A stretch of DNA of 64,000 nt, taken from contig NZ_CP059450.1 in NCBI RefSeq assembly GCF_022023855.1, forward strand, positions 186,001-250,000, given 5' to 3'. The translations under genes were made by a program, and so were the position numbers. The notes beneath the pieces are model-generated. The model saw only the letters and a list, made by a program, of their open reading frames with translations. It was not told the origin of the DNA and did no database searches. The stretch is from Azospirillum brasilense (lineage in GTDB: Bacteria > Pseudomonadota > Alphaproteobacteria > Azospirillales > Azospirillaceae). This document shows, one piece after another, positions 53,448 to 63,600 of the stretch. Each line of letters opens with the position of its first letter. Position 1 is the stretch's first letter.

Positions 53448-56400
53448 GTGTCGGTCAAAGACGATATCCTCGCGTTCCTGCGCGACGCACCCAATTTTTC
53501 CCGATTGGCGACCGATCCAGAGACGTGGCGCCGAGCCTTGTGCGACGTCGCTCAACCGGCGATTGTCGAGGCCTCCGATCACCCGCTGAGGCCGGCCCAA
53601 GTGGCGGCCTGGGAGGGGCTGGCCACGAATCGCGTTGGCCTGGTGCTCGGTCCTCCTGGCACCGGCAAAACCCATCTTTTGGCTTGGCTCATCGTTGGCT
53701 ATGTGCTCGCCTGTCGGGCGGAGGGGCGGCCCTGCCGTGTCCTCGTCACCGCGTTCACGCGCAGTGCCATCGGCAACCTGATGGACGGAGTTGCCAATCG
53801 CGTCGGTGGTTTTGGTTTGGATGATATTCCCACGCTGTTTGCCGGAACCCCACCTCCGGGCGGCCTGTCATCCGGGATCGAAGAACGGGGCGATACGGGC
53901 CCAGCTGGACTCGCAACCGTCATTGCGGATCTTGAGCAGCCCCACCTCGTTCTCGGCGCCTCGGTGTGGAGCCTCTTCAAGCTGCTTGAGACCGGGAAGC
54001 TGCCTCATGCGGAGCCGTTGCGGGCACCCGTGTTTGATCTGATCTGTATTGACGAAGCCTCACAGATGCCGCTCGGCCATGGCCTCATGGCCTTAGGTGG
54101 CCTCGCCACCAACGGCCGCATCATTGTGGCCGGCGACGACAAACAGTTGCCCCCCATCCGCGCGAGTCGTGCGGTAAAGCTTGGCGAGCGTGACCTTGGC
54201 GGATCGCTCTACAGTTTTCTGAAGTCAGTTGACGTGCGGGAGTTCCCGCTGACGGAGACCTTCCGCCTCAACGCCCCGCTGGCCGCCTTCCCCGAGCAGA
54301 AGTTTTACCCTGGGGAGTATGTCTCGGCGGTGCCAGGTAAGCGCCTGGAGTTTGCGGAGGGCTGGACCACAGGGTTGGCCGATTGGGAACGCATTGCACT
54401 CGATCCAGATTGGCCGATCTGTGTGCTTGTCCACAATGGGCCGGCGGCGGCAACCAGCAACTCGTTCGAGGCCAAGCTCGTCGCGCGCCTTACGGAACAC
54501 TTGCGCCGGTTGATGAGCGGTATCAACGGGGCCACGTCGTACGACGCCCACAGTTTCTGGCGCGAACGACTCGCCATCGTTAGCCCGCACCGAGCGCACA
54601 ACAGCGAAATCCGAGCGGCATTGGGTGCTGAGGCCGCGCAAGACGCCTTCGTCGAAACGGTCGATCGCATTCAAGGCAAAGAGCGTGACGCGATCATCCT
54701 GTCCTATTGCGTCGGCGATCCGGAATTTGCGTTGGCCGAGGCCGCCTTCATCTTCAGCCAGCAGCGGTTGAACGTGGCAGCCACCCGCGCCCGGATGAAA
54801 CTTATTGTCCTGATCAGCCGTAAGTTGCTCGAGGCGGCGCCACCAGACCAAGACTTGCTCGATCAGGCCGAACTGCTCCGGGAATTCGTATTCGCCTGCG
54901 GATCCAAAGGCAGCGTACAGATCCTGGAGGGTGAGAGCGCCGTCACGGTCGACGTGCGTGTCAAAGGGTTCACCGATGATCCCGTCATCGCTGATCTGTC
55001 ACCGGCGGCATCGCCGGTGACACCGGCCACTCTGACACCGCAGTTGGAGGGAGTGCTGCAGGCGATCCGAGAGGCCCGTGACAACAGTGCGCACGAGGCG
55101 GTTGCAATCAGCACCGTCAACAAACTCCTGGCCCGACCGACCACGCATCTCAGTGATTTTGTGACGCTACACGCTTTAGGGTGGATTTCGTTGCAGCAGC
55201 GCTCAAGTCGCAATGGGCCGTTTTGGGTTGTGAAGCCACTTGCGAAACGGCGCGTGGTTTTTCCGGCAACCGCGGAGGCGGTGGCGGAGCGCATGGAGGA
55301 GGTTGTTCTGGCCGTGCGGCGGCCACGGCGCGCCGCGTATTATGACGCCGTGCGCGACCGCTTCGCCTGGATGGACGAGACGGGTGGGGATCGCCTGTGG
55401 CCCCATGTGGAAGCGGCCACTCAGGCTGGCCATCTTGTGGTAGCCACGACCAAGACCGGCTACACGGTGGACCTGCCGAAGGTCCGCCGCACGGCGGACG
55501 CCGCAAAGGCGCCACCACCACCGGCGCTGAGCGACGCCGACTTTGTGGTGCTGAACACCCTCGAGACGCTCGAGGCCCAGCGGATCAATTTCGGCGTGTT
55601 CGAAGGATGGACCTCGGTGGCCACGCTGGCCGACAGCCTGAGGCGCCCGCCAGAAGAGGTTTTACCGGCGCTTTCGCGTCTGGATGCCAATGGCTATCTG
55701 ATGATCGCGCAGGAGCAGCGCATCCGCAGCCGCATGGCCGAGCTTGCGCGTGAGGTCCGTTACGTCAAGCAGCGCTTCCGGCCAGGGGATGCCGACGAGC
55801 GGCCGTACCTGGTGCGAAGTCTCAAGGTGGAGTTGCGCGACCGCACGAAACCTGAGCGCAACAAACCGCTCGACGCGCCGGTGCTGGCGCTCAAAAACGC
55901 CCTTGCCGACACGCCCGCCCAGGTGCAGGCCCTCGACGGCTTGTACACAATGCTGACCAGGCAGTGGGGACCCCGACCGTACATCGCCGGGTTTCAAGAA
56001 CGCGCGTTTGAGGCGATCCTCCGGGCTTGGCACGGCGATGGTCAGGACACTTTCGTGATTTCGGCCGACACCGGAGCTGGAAAGACCGAAGCCGCAATCC
56101 TGCCGTTGATCGCAGGAGCCGCCGCCGACGCTCTCAGCGGCGTCTCGGGCACACGCGCGGTCATCGCCTATCCGCGGATCCGACTTGCGGCAAACCAGTC
56201 GCAACGCATCGCCGGCTACTTGGCCGCCTTGGCCGCGGTGCCAGGAATGCCGACCCTCACCATCGGCCTGCAGGTCGGTGAGGTGCCCTGGCACTTCGAT
56301 CGCCTCGGCGAGCGCGACCGCAAGGCGGGATGGGAGGCTGCCGGGGTAGGATCTCTTCGATTTCCCTTTTTCGCGTGTCCCATCGATTCGTGCGGCCAAC

Positions 56401-59400
56401 CGTTGCTCCTCGACCCCGGGCGGGGGGTTAGCGGCTGTGATCGGTTGCGCTGTTTGGCGTGCGGGTGGACCTTTGACGGCTGGCAAGGGTCTAAGTTCGG
56501 GATTGCCGCGAACCCTCCGGCTTTCTTCCTGCCGACAACGGATTCTCTGCATCAATGGCTGCATAACCCCCGTTACGGGACGGTCTTTGGTGATACGGCC
56601 GGATTCGCCGCACCCCGTGCCGTCCTGGCAGACGAGATCCACCTCTACTCCCACATTCATGGTGCGCAGGTCGGGCACACGCTGCGACGCCTCTTGGGCC
56701 GGGCGGCTGCAAACAGCCCGTCAGCGCATCGTCCTATCGCGATTGGGATGAGCGCAACCCTTGGCAACCCGGCGCAGACCTGGGGACGCCTGATCGACCG
56801 CGCGCCCGTCGAGACGATCCGTCCGGAAGTCGGGGAGAGCAACGCCAACCCGCGCGGTCGGGAATATTTCTACTTTGTCCAGCCAGAGGTTGAATCGCGC
56901 GGTCGCGATGTTGCCGGCGCCGCCACAACCATCCAGAGCTTGATGTGTCTCGCCCACGGAATGCGGCGGCGCACCGGCACGTCTGGCGGCTACAGGAGCC
57001 TTGTTTTCCTGGATTCCATCGACAAGCTGCGGCGCCTGCACAGCGCCTATGTTGATGCTGAGGAAGGGCTTGTGCTGTCGGCTTACCGGACCCGACTCTA
57101 CAATGACTCTGTGGTCACCGGCAAACCGCAGCGTGAATGCTGTGGCGAGCCTCACGGCTGCGACAGTTTCAAACAAGGCGAGTGTTGGTGGTTTGCGGCG
57201 ACCGATGCCCATCAGGAAACGGCGGGTGGCCGTCTGCAGCCAGGCAGCCCGCTCCATGTTGCCGCACAGCCCATTTCGTCGGCGGCACGTGGCCAAATCG
57301 AAGACATGATCAAGGGCAGCGACATCATCTTTTCAACGTCCTCGTTGGAGGTCGGCTATGATGATCCCAACATCACGCTGGTTTATCAGCACTATGCACC
57401 GCAGAACCTGGCGAGCTTTATTCAGCGAAAAGGGCGTGGTGGCCGTGGCATCGATGATCGGCCAATCACGGCCGTCACTCTTTCGATCTACTCGCCGCGA
57501 GATTCTTGGTGGTTTCGCAAACCGGCATCCATGATCAACCCTGCGGGCTTTGATCTGCCCATCAACCCTGAGAACTTTTTCGTGCGACGTGGCCAGGTTC
57601 TTGCCACCTTGCTCGATGGCCTGGCACGGCATGAAGCAGCGACAGGACAGACGGTTTGGTCGGGGCCAGGGATCCCCACCGAGGCGGCATGGGCGGCGGC
57701 ACAAGACTATGTCTGCGCCGTGTATGAGCCCGAGGTCTGGGTCGACTTTGGTGTTTCAAGCCTCGAGGAATTGTGGAGCAAGGCGTGCGCGGGCGGCACG
57801 CAAATTGCGGATGGGGACTCGCTTGCTACGGTTCGCGAAGCGCTGCCGTGGATCCCCAATCTGCTGTTCGAGACCATCAACCTACCGGCTTTGCACGTCG
57901 CTCTTCCGGAGCACACTGAAACGGATGAGTTAAGGCGCGAGGACATTGTGCTTGGCTTGACCTCTGCGGCGCCGGGCAATGTCAGTCGTCGCTTTCACCC
58001 CACCATGGCGCACTGGCGACCACCCGTGAATGGCCGCGCCCCTTGGCTGGCTGAAGCGGATTATGCGGCGGCTCTCATGAGACCATACAAGAAGGGAGCG
58101 GCCAGTTTGCTGGCGGAACTGCCTCTGGAGGCGCGCGCCTCGATCGGGGCGGATCTGGACCCCACCATTTGCCGCCCACGAACCTTAACGCTCGAAACCG
58201 CGGGGCAGTTCTTCGGGGCCGACTGGCAGTCCGGTTGGGCGTTGGATGAGGGTAAGGACGGACCGATGGTGGCACCGGTCCAGGCCAATCGGAACCGCAA
58301 ACGTCACATCAAGCATGAAACCCGAGGCGATTTGCGCGGGTTCCCTGTGGTCCAGGCTGGCCAAGAGCAGGGGAGGGCGCTGACTCCCGCGCACGGACCG
58401 GCTTGGCTCAGCCGCATCGACGCTTTCACGGGCGACGGGCTCGGCAAGAGCAACACCGGGTTGGCGTTGCTCCAGCTTTATTGGGGAGCGGATTGCGAGG
58501 TTCGGGTCGATGATCCACAAGCCGAGCCGGTACCCTTTGCGCAGATTTTCACCGCTCCGAATTCCAACGTCCCCCTGCTGCACGGCTTTTGGGTGAGCAC
58601 GGAAGGCGTCCGGTTCCACGTCAATACCGAGCGTCTGGATCGCTTTGTCACCGCGACGCTTGCACGCCTCACATCCGAGCCGGCGGAGGACAAATGGCAT
58701 CGGGGCCAGATGATGCGGTATTTGGTCGAGAGTCGCGCGAAAGCTGCTGGTCTCAACGTCTACGATGCCCAGCGCGGCGCTGAATTGTTCGTCGCGGCAG
58801 CTGGCACTCCAGCGTTGAAGAGCCGCTTGGTTCAACTCTTGAAGTTCTGGGACGCGGCCGATCTCGCGGCTCTGTTTGAGAACGTTCGCACCGACGTCCT
58901 CTCACAGCATCCACTGCTGAGTGAGCGCCGGGTTGCGCGCGTTGCCGAGGCCTTGGGCCAATACACGTTTAAGGAACTGTTCCAAGACGTGCTGAAGGAG
59001 ACCAAGGATGAGGCTGCGTTCAGCGCGTACATCCGCAGTGTTGTTCTGCACGGCTTGTCGGTGCGACTGAAGCAATCATTCTTGCAGATCGGCCATGGCA
59101 ACGAGCGCCAGGTTCTCGCTCACGTAAAGCTCCCAATTCAGTTCGGATCAGAGGCCGAGGATGTGATCACGGTAGCCGAGGTTGGTGCCCTGGGTGACGG
59201 CACGACACGGACCTTCATCGAGCGGATCGACAAGGCTGTTCGGCAGTGGACAGAGGGCTTCCTGCGTGGCTGCCCCAACGCCGATGAAGATGCGATGCTG
59301 GTCCGCTTCTTTGAGCGACGACACGAGCATGAACGCTGGCGCCGATTCGACCCAAACAACCTTGACCGCATGCGGGATCTGGGCCGTGAACTGGGGGTTG

Positions 59401-59825
59401 CCGACGGGGCGTTGCCGGCAACGCTGCTCCGTGTGCTCTTTGACACCGAGGATGTCGGCATCGAGACGATCGACGTCTATGATCTCGCCTCCGAGATCCG
59501 GACCGTGGATGGCGAACTGGTTGCACTGTCTGGCCGTGAGAGTTCCGCCTGGGAACTCACCAGCGCAGCGGTCGGCTTTGCCCGGCGGGCCCCCCACTCT
59601 GCCCTTGGACGCCTTCTCGCCGCCTACTGTGGTGTCGAGGATGCCGCTCAGGACGACTCCTTGAGCCCCGAGTCACGATTGGCCGATCAGGTCTATCGTC
59701 TGAGCGCTCGCCTTTGCGTTGATGGCTGCCAAGCCTGTTTGCATCAGGGTGGGCACCTGATGTCAGACTCCCTGGTTGCGGCGTCCGTCAGTCGACGGTT
59801 GCTCGATCAGTTTCTTGAGCGGTAG
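53448..59825 (+). CDS. Double helicase fusion: DNA2/NAM7-type SF1 + DEAD/DEAH SF2 with DUF1998-like C terminus
   Basis: 2125 residues from a GTG at 53448. N-terminal SF1 helicase: GPPGTGKTHLLAW (about 69), LICIDEASQMP (about 198), VAGDDKQLPPI, VDRIQGKERDAIILSY and RLNVAATRARMKLIV. A winged-helix-like linker (about 540-780) follows. The SF2 helicase has ADTGAGKTEAAILPL (about 873), a zinc-like insert (CPIDSCGQ ... CLACGW), VLADEIHLYS (about 1061), IGMSATLG and FIQRKGRGGRG (about 1326). The end has DGCQACLHQGGH (about 2091), a DUF1998-style Cys motif. The second half resembles DrmA/DpdJ-type helicases of DISARM and dpd islands. Probably a translocating restriction factor. Confidence 0.88.
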   Translation: MSVKDDILAFLRDAPNFSRLATDPETWRRALCDVAQPAIVEASDHPLRPAQVAAWEGLATNRVGLVLGPPGTGKTHLLAWLIVGYVLACRAEGRPCRVLVTAFTRSAIGNLMDGVANRVGGFGLDDIPTLFAGTPPPGGLSSGIEERGDTGPAGLATVIADLEQPHLVLGASVWSLFKLLETGKLPHAEPLRAPVFDLICIDEASQMPLGHGLMALGGLATNGRIIVAGDDKQLPPIRASRAVKLGERDLGGSLYSFLKSVDVREFPLTETFRLNAPLAAFPEQKFYPGEYVSAVPGKRLEFAEGWTTGLADWERIALDPDWPICVLVHNGPAAATSNSFEAKLVARLTEHLRRLMSGINGATSYDAHSFWRERLAIVSPHRAHNSEIRAALGAEAAQDAFVETVDRIQGKERDAIILSYCVGDPEFALAEAAFIFSQQRLNVAATRARMKLIVLISRKLLEAAPPDQDLLDQAELLREFVFACGSKGSVQILEGESAVTVDVRVKGFTDDPVIADLSPAASPVTPATLTPQLEGVLQAIREARDNSAHEAVAISTVNKLLARPTTHLSDFVTLHALGWISLQQRSSRNGPFWVVKPLAKRRVVFPATAEAVAERMEEVVLAVRRPRRAAYYDAVRDRFAWMDETGGDRLWPHVEAATQAGHLVVATTKTGYTVDLPKVRRTADAAKAPPPPALSDADFVVLNTLETLEAQRINFGVFEGWTSVATLADSLRRPPEEVLPALSRLDANGYLMIAQEQRIRSRMAELAREVRYVKQRFRPGDADERPYLVRSLKVELRDRTKPERNKPLDAPVLALKNALADTPAQVQALDGLYTMLTRQWGPRPYIAGFQERAFEAILRAWHGDGQDTFVISADTGAGKTEAAILPLIAGAAADALSGVSGTRAVIAYPRIRLAANQSQRIAGYLAALAAVPGMPTLTIGLQVGEVPWHFDRLGERDRKAGWEAAGVGSLRFPFFACPIDSCGQPLLLDPGRGVSGCDRLRCLACGWTFDGWQGSKFGIAANPPAFFLPTTDSLHQWLHNPRYGTVFGDTAGFAAPRAVLADEIHLYSHIHGAQVGHTLRRLLGRAAANSPSAHRPIAIGMSATLGNPAQTWGRLIDRAPVETIRPEVGESNANPRGREYFYFVQPEVESRGRDVAGAATTIQSLMCLAHGMRRRTGTSGGYRSLVFLDSIDKLRRLHSAYVDAEEGLVLSAYRTRLYNDSVVTGKPQRECCGEPHGCDSFKQGECWWFAATDAHQETAGGRLQPGSPLHVAAQPISSAARGQIEDMIKGSDIIFSTSSLEVGYDDPNITLVYQHYAPQNLASFIQRKGRGGRGIDDRPITAVTLSIYSPRDSWWFRKPASMINPAGFDLPINPENFFVRRGQVLATLLDGLARHEAATGQTVWSGPGIPTEAAWAAAQDYVCAVYEPEVWVDFGVSSLEELWSKACAGGTQIADGDSLATVREALPWIPNLLFETINLPALHVALPEHTETDELRREDIVLGLTSAAPGNVSRRFHPTMAHWRPPVNGRAPWLAEADYAAALMRPYKKGAASLLAELPLEARASIGADLDPTICRPRTLTLETAGQFFGADWQSGWALDEGKDGPMVAPVQANRNRKRHIKHETRGDLRGFPVVQAGQEQGRALTPAHGPAWLSRIDAFTGDGLGKSNTGLALLQLYWGADCEVRVDDPQAEPVPFAQIFTAPNSNVPLLHGFWVSTEGVRFHVNTERLDRFVTATLARLTSEPAEDKWHRGQMMRYLVESRAKAAGLNVYDAQRGAELFVAAAGTPALKSRLVQLLKFWDAADLAALFENVRTDVLSQHPLLSERRVARVAEALGQYTFKELFQDVLKETKDEAAFSAYIRSVVLHGLSVRLKQSFLQIGHGNERQVLAHVKLPIQFGSEAEDVITVAEVGALGDGTTRTFIERIDKAVRQWTEGFLRGCPNADEDAMLVRFFERRHEHERWRRFDPNNLDRMRDLGRELGVADGALPATLLRVLFDTEDVGIETIDVYDLASEIRTVDGELVALSGRESSAWELTSAAVGFARRAPHSALGRLLAAYCGVEDAAQDDSLSPESRLADQVYRLSARLCVDGCQACLHQGGHLMSDSLVAASVSRRLLDQFLER

Positions 59826-59828
59826 AAC

Positions 59829-59864
59829 AGAAGGCGGCTTGCTCTGCCGAGCAAGCCGCCTTCT
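59829..59864. terminator. Perfect hairpin between convergent operons
   Basis: AGAAGGCGGCTTGCTC, four-base loop TGCC, then the exact 16-base complement. It begins four bases after the helicase stop and lies 57 bases before the end of the opposing gene at 59921. It is placed to act as a bidirectional terminator, although neither side has a strong T run. Confidence 0.8.
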
Positions 59865-59920
59865 GACGCACACCCCACGCTTGAGAACCGATGGGCTTGA
59901 CGACAGCAATGGTCGCCGTC

Positions 59921-60622
59921 TCACGTACTGAGGACGCGGAACTTATCCAAAGCCCGCTGCTCACCAAGCCAGGTCAACACGCTCGGCGTGACCAACTGAA
60001 GCGAGGCCTGGCCTTTGGCCAAAGCGAGCAGAAAAGCATCGACCTCATCGTCCTTTGCCAACGTGTGCAGTTCGTTCATGAGCCTGGTCGCGTCCGCTTG
60101 GATAGCCGCGATTCCGGTGGGAAGGTCCAGCGGCGAACCCCGAAGCGCTGCCAGAGCGGTGGTCTCAAGCATAACGAGTTGATCGCCGAGTTGGGGTTGC
60201 CCAATGCGGGAAAGCAGGCTGCCGAGAGCGGCCAGTGGCCGCAACTCTGCTGTGGCATACCGTTCGACCATAGTGCGGACCGCGCGCTGCAGGCGCATCA
60301 CCTCCTTATCGAGATCCTGATAGTCGCGGACCGCCTCATCCAGCGCGGCTGAGTCCTGTGCCGCCCTAAGGATGTCGCCGATGTAGATGACGTTCTCAAC
60401 GACCTCCTCAAGGGCCTCGTGCTGCTCCATCGCGTATGCCGCCACAAGAGCGCCTGCTTTGCTCAGTGCGCGGAGCTTTGCGACCTGTGCTTCGCAATTG
60501 CGGGTCGCTTCAATCGCCCGCCTCAGTGCGTCACCGAGGCGCTTCTGCTCGAGGGCATGCGCCAACTGTGGCAGCTTGGCTTGCAGTTGGTCGAGCTTAT
60601 CAGTGACCTGATCGAGCATCAT
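59921..60622 (-). CDS. Coiled-coil protein, partner of the ATPase (DpdI-like position)
   Basis: 233 residues, almost entirely helical with long heptad-rich stretches (VTDKLDQLQAKLPQLAHALE, LRAAQDSAALDEAVRDYQDL, VMRLQRAVRTMVERY). No catalytic motif is seen. The start at 60622 overlaps the ATPase stop in ATGA, so it is translationally coupled to it. By position it could be the DpdI-like partner of a DpdH-like ATPase, but that name is not supported by motif evidence. Confidence 0.75.
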   Translation of the reverse strand: MMLDQVTDKLDQLQAKLPQLAHALEQKRLGDALRRAIEATRNCEAQVAKLRALSKAGALVAAYAMEQHEALEEVVENVIYIGDILRAAQDSAALDEAVRDYQDLDKEVMRLQRAVRTMVERYATAELRPLAALGSLLSRIGQPQLGDQLVMLETTALAALRGSPLDLPTGIAAIQADATRLMNELHTLAKDDEVDAFLLALAKGQASLQLVTPSVLTWLGEQRALDKFRVLST

Positions 60623-63600
60623 GCATTCTCCTCGGTCAGCAGGTGCTGACGGGCCTCGCGCGCGGCCTCTACCAAGTGGACGCCGGCCGTGTGGATCGTG
60701 CGCAGGCTTTCCCCACCCGGGGCGGCCGTTTCGATGACGCCGTCCACATGGACGAGCATGGCATCAACGGCGTTCTCGGCTTGAGTGAAGGCATCGGTTG
60801 CCTGCTCAAGCCCACCAGCACGCGCTGTGATCAAGTGGCTGAGCAGTTGGGGGGCCTCTGTCGGCAATTCGTCAAGGGCGTTCGCAAACTGGACAACAGT
60901 CGCCTGGATGGCGCGCCGCGCCTCGTCAGTGTTCAGCAATAGCTGCAAACGCTCATATGCTATACGCCAGACGCGCACACGGTCCGCAGCAACGTTCGGC
61001 AACTGTTCGCTTGCCTGGGTCAGGACCGTATCAACCCGGGTTGCGTGCTCACGCAAGGAGCGTCCGCGCAGCATTTCACTTAAGCGCTTCGCGCGGGATG
61101 CCAGAAGAGCCCGTTCCTTCGTCAGGATTTCAGGGACGCTCTGAGCGGCTTTACGGATCAACTCAGCGGTTGCTTCAACGACGGTTGTCGACTGATACTG
61201 CGATGGCAATTCGGTGGGTGGATGGGCGATCTCGAGTGTTTGAATGAGTGTCACCAAGGCCCGCGCGGGCTTGCCACTGGCCAAACCAAATCCGGCGGAA
61301 CCGCCTTGAGGTGTTGCGAGCATGCGCCGCAACATATCCCGCAGGTCGCTATGCCGCTTGCTCGTGGCATCGAGGAAATTCTGCCAAGCTTGGGAGCGCG
61401 CTTTGGGATTACTATCAGCCTCGCTTTCGTCGCTGAGAAGCGCCGCCCATTGTTCGCCGGTTGGTGCGGTGGGGAGCACCACACCACGCAGCCAGGCACG
61501 CAGCAGCAGGATTTGAGCGGCTGCCGAGGCAACATCCCAGCGCTGGCCTTGGCCCATCGAAAGACGCTTGTCGAGGAATGCGTCGATCGCTTGTTCGAGA
61601 TGGCGCATCATGCGCGCCAGTTTCCGACGATAGAACTCGACTTCTGACGGCGACAACTGCTCCCGGGCACGCAGCAAGGCATAAGCCTCGAGACCATCAA
61701 GGACCCAAGCCTCTGCGGGAACCATAAAGTGATAGGCCCGCTCCTGCCCTGTCCCCACCAACTTCACCAGGTCGGCTGTGAGATAACGCTCCCAGACCCA
61801 CAGGTCGGCACTCACATTCCAGCGGTCGAGGCTACCGACGATCTCATAAAGCGCCGTGTTCCACTCTGTTGGATTCTTCAATCGTTCGCCGGCACGCCAC
61901 AGCCGAATATCCTCCGAATTGAGTTGAAGCTTCTCGGCCGCCTTGGTCCGCGCTTTGCTCGGCTTTGTGTTAGGGCGTGGCGTGGGACCCGGTTTGGCCG
62001 CATCGGATCCAAGTGGCGGTTCGGTTGGCGTCAGTGGGCTCACGGATGCTGTTGGCAGCGCGGTTGTCGGAGCAGCCTCCGTCAGACGGACTGAAGTCGG
62101 CGTACGGAGCGGCGCTCTCGCCGGTCCGGTACTGGGGTCTGTTCCTGGCCAGCGCAACTGAAACGCGTCAAAAACCGGCTGTGGGATCCCATGGAATTCC
62201 AACACGCCATCTTCGCGGCTCAGGGTCTCGGGTCGGCCTCTGGCTCCCCAGAACGTTAAGGTCCTGCGCAGTCTGGCCTGCTCCGCCGGCGTATCGGCAT
62301 AACGTTCAATGATGTTCTGGACTGCCGATGAAAGATACCGGCTCTGCTCGGTGAACGTTGAACGCTCGATCTGAGCGCCGGGATAGCCCCCGTGCGCAAT
62401 CACTTCAGGGTGGTTCAGCGTTGGGCTCAACACCGCCTGGATCAGGCCACGCGGCGTTTTCCAGGTCATACCGCCGTCATCTTCCTTGAGCGCATCGAAG
62501 AAGCCGTCGATTGCACGTTTCGTGAAGGGATAAAGTCCAACGCCGCCGACCTCGTCGAAGGCGGCAAAGCATCCATCCTGGACCGGACATGTCGCGCATG
62601 CGTTGGGTGGTGGCATATCCGGATTGTGGCGGAAGTCCTCTCGCCACGCCTTGAGTTGGTTCTGGCTTGCGCGTGTCGCTGCCAAATACCGACTGACGAA
62701 AGCCAAACGACGCTCGGGATCGCGGACGGTGACAACGTCCTGCAGGCCATGCTCCCCCTCGCCCAGTCGCACCTCGTGGGTGATGCGCTGACGGTAGTTG
62801 CCGGCGAGAGTCCGGTAGTACTCGGGCGTGAGGCCAACAACGGAAATCAGTTCGCACAGATCCGCATTGCTGACAGGACCGTCGCTTGCAGCCTGTCGGG
62901 TCGCGGCGTTGGTGACCAGGACGTCGATGAGACTGTCATCCAAACCTTCCCAAGATGTGATGTCTTCCAGCAGCAGAACCAAGCGATTCTTACCGGCGAG
63001 CGCACAGCGTACCTCACGAAAGAGGTCCTTCAGGGCTTCTGCCGACACCCCAATCAAATTCCGGATGGCGTCGTTGCGGCGCCGGTTCAGGGCGTCCATC
63101 AATGCGATCGTTTGCGGCAGGCTTTCTGCACAATCGCGCGCAATGTCTTCGGCTGATCGTCCCTCGTCGCGCTGCGGCTTGATGACGTCGTAAGCCTCGT
63201 CAAACAGCACCGACCAGAGGCTCTTGGCCGGTTGCTTGAGGGGCTCATCATCGAGGGCGTCCACGAGCTCTTCGATGTCGAAGACCGTGAAACGGGCACT
63301 CTCGGAGTTGCGCTCTCCCTCTCCAGAGACAAGTTTCAGCAGACGTTCCGGTGCTTTCCATCGGCTCTGGACCTTCTCGGGAAACAGCAGAGCTGCTGGA
63401 TTCCACCGTTTGCACCATTCGTGGTCTTCGAGGGGAGGATCCGATTCGTTTTGTAAGAGGGCGGCCAGTGTAACATGAAAAACGTTGGCCCGGCCTTTCT
63501 GAGTCAATCTCTGGCGCTGGCCACCGATACGATCGAAAAGATGACGGAACTCCGCCGGCAGGCGGAGTTGTAACTGTCTGAGAGCCCCTTCGAGGCTGCC

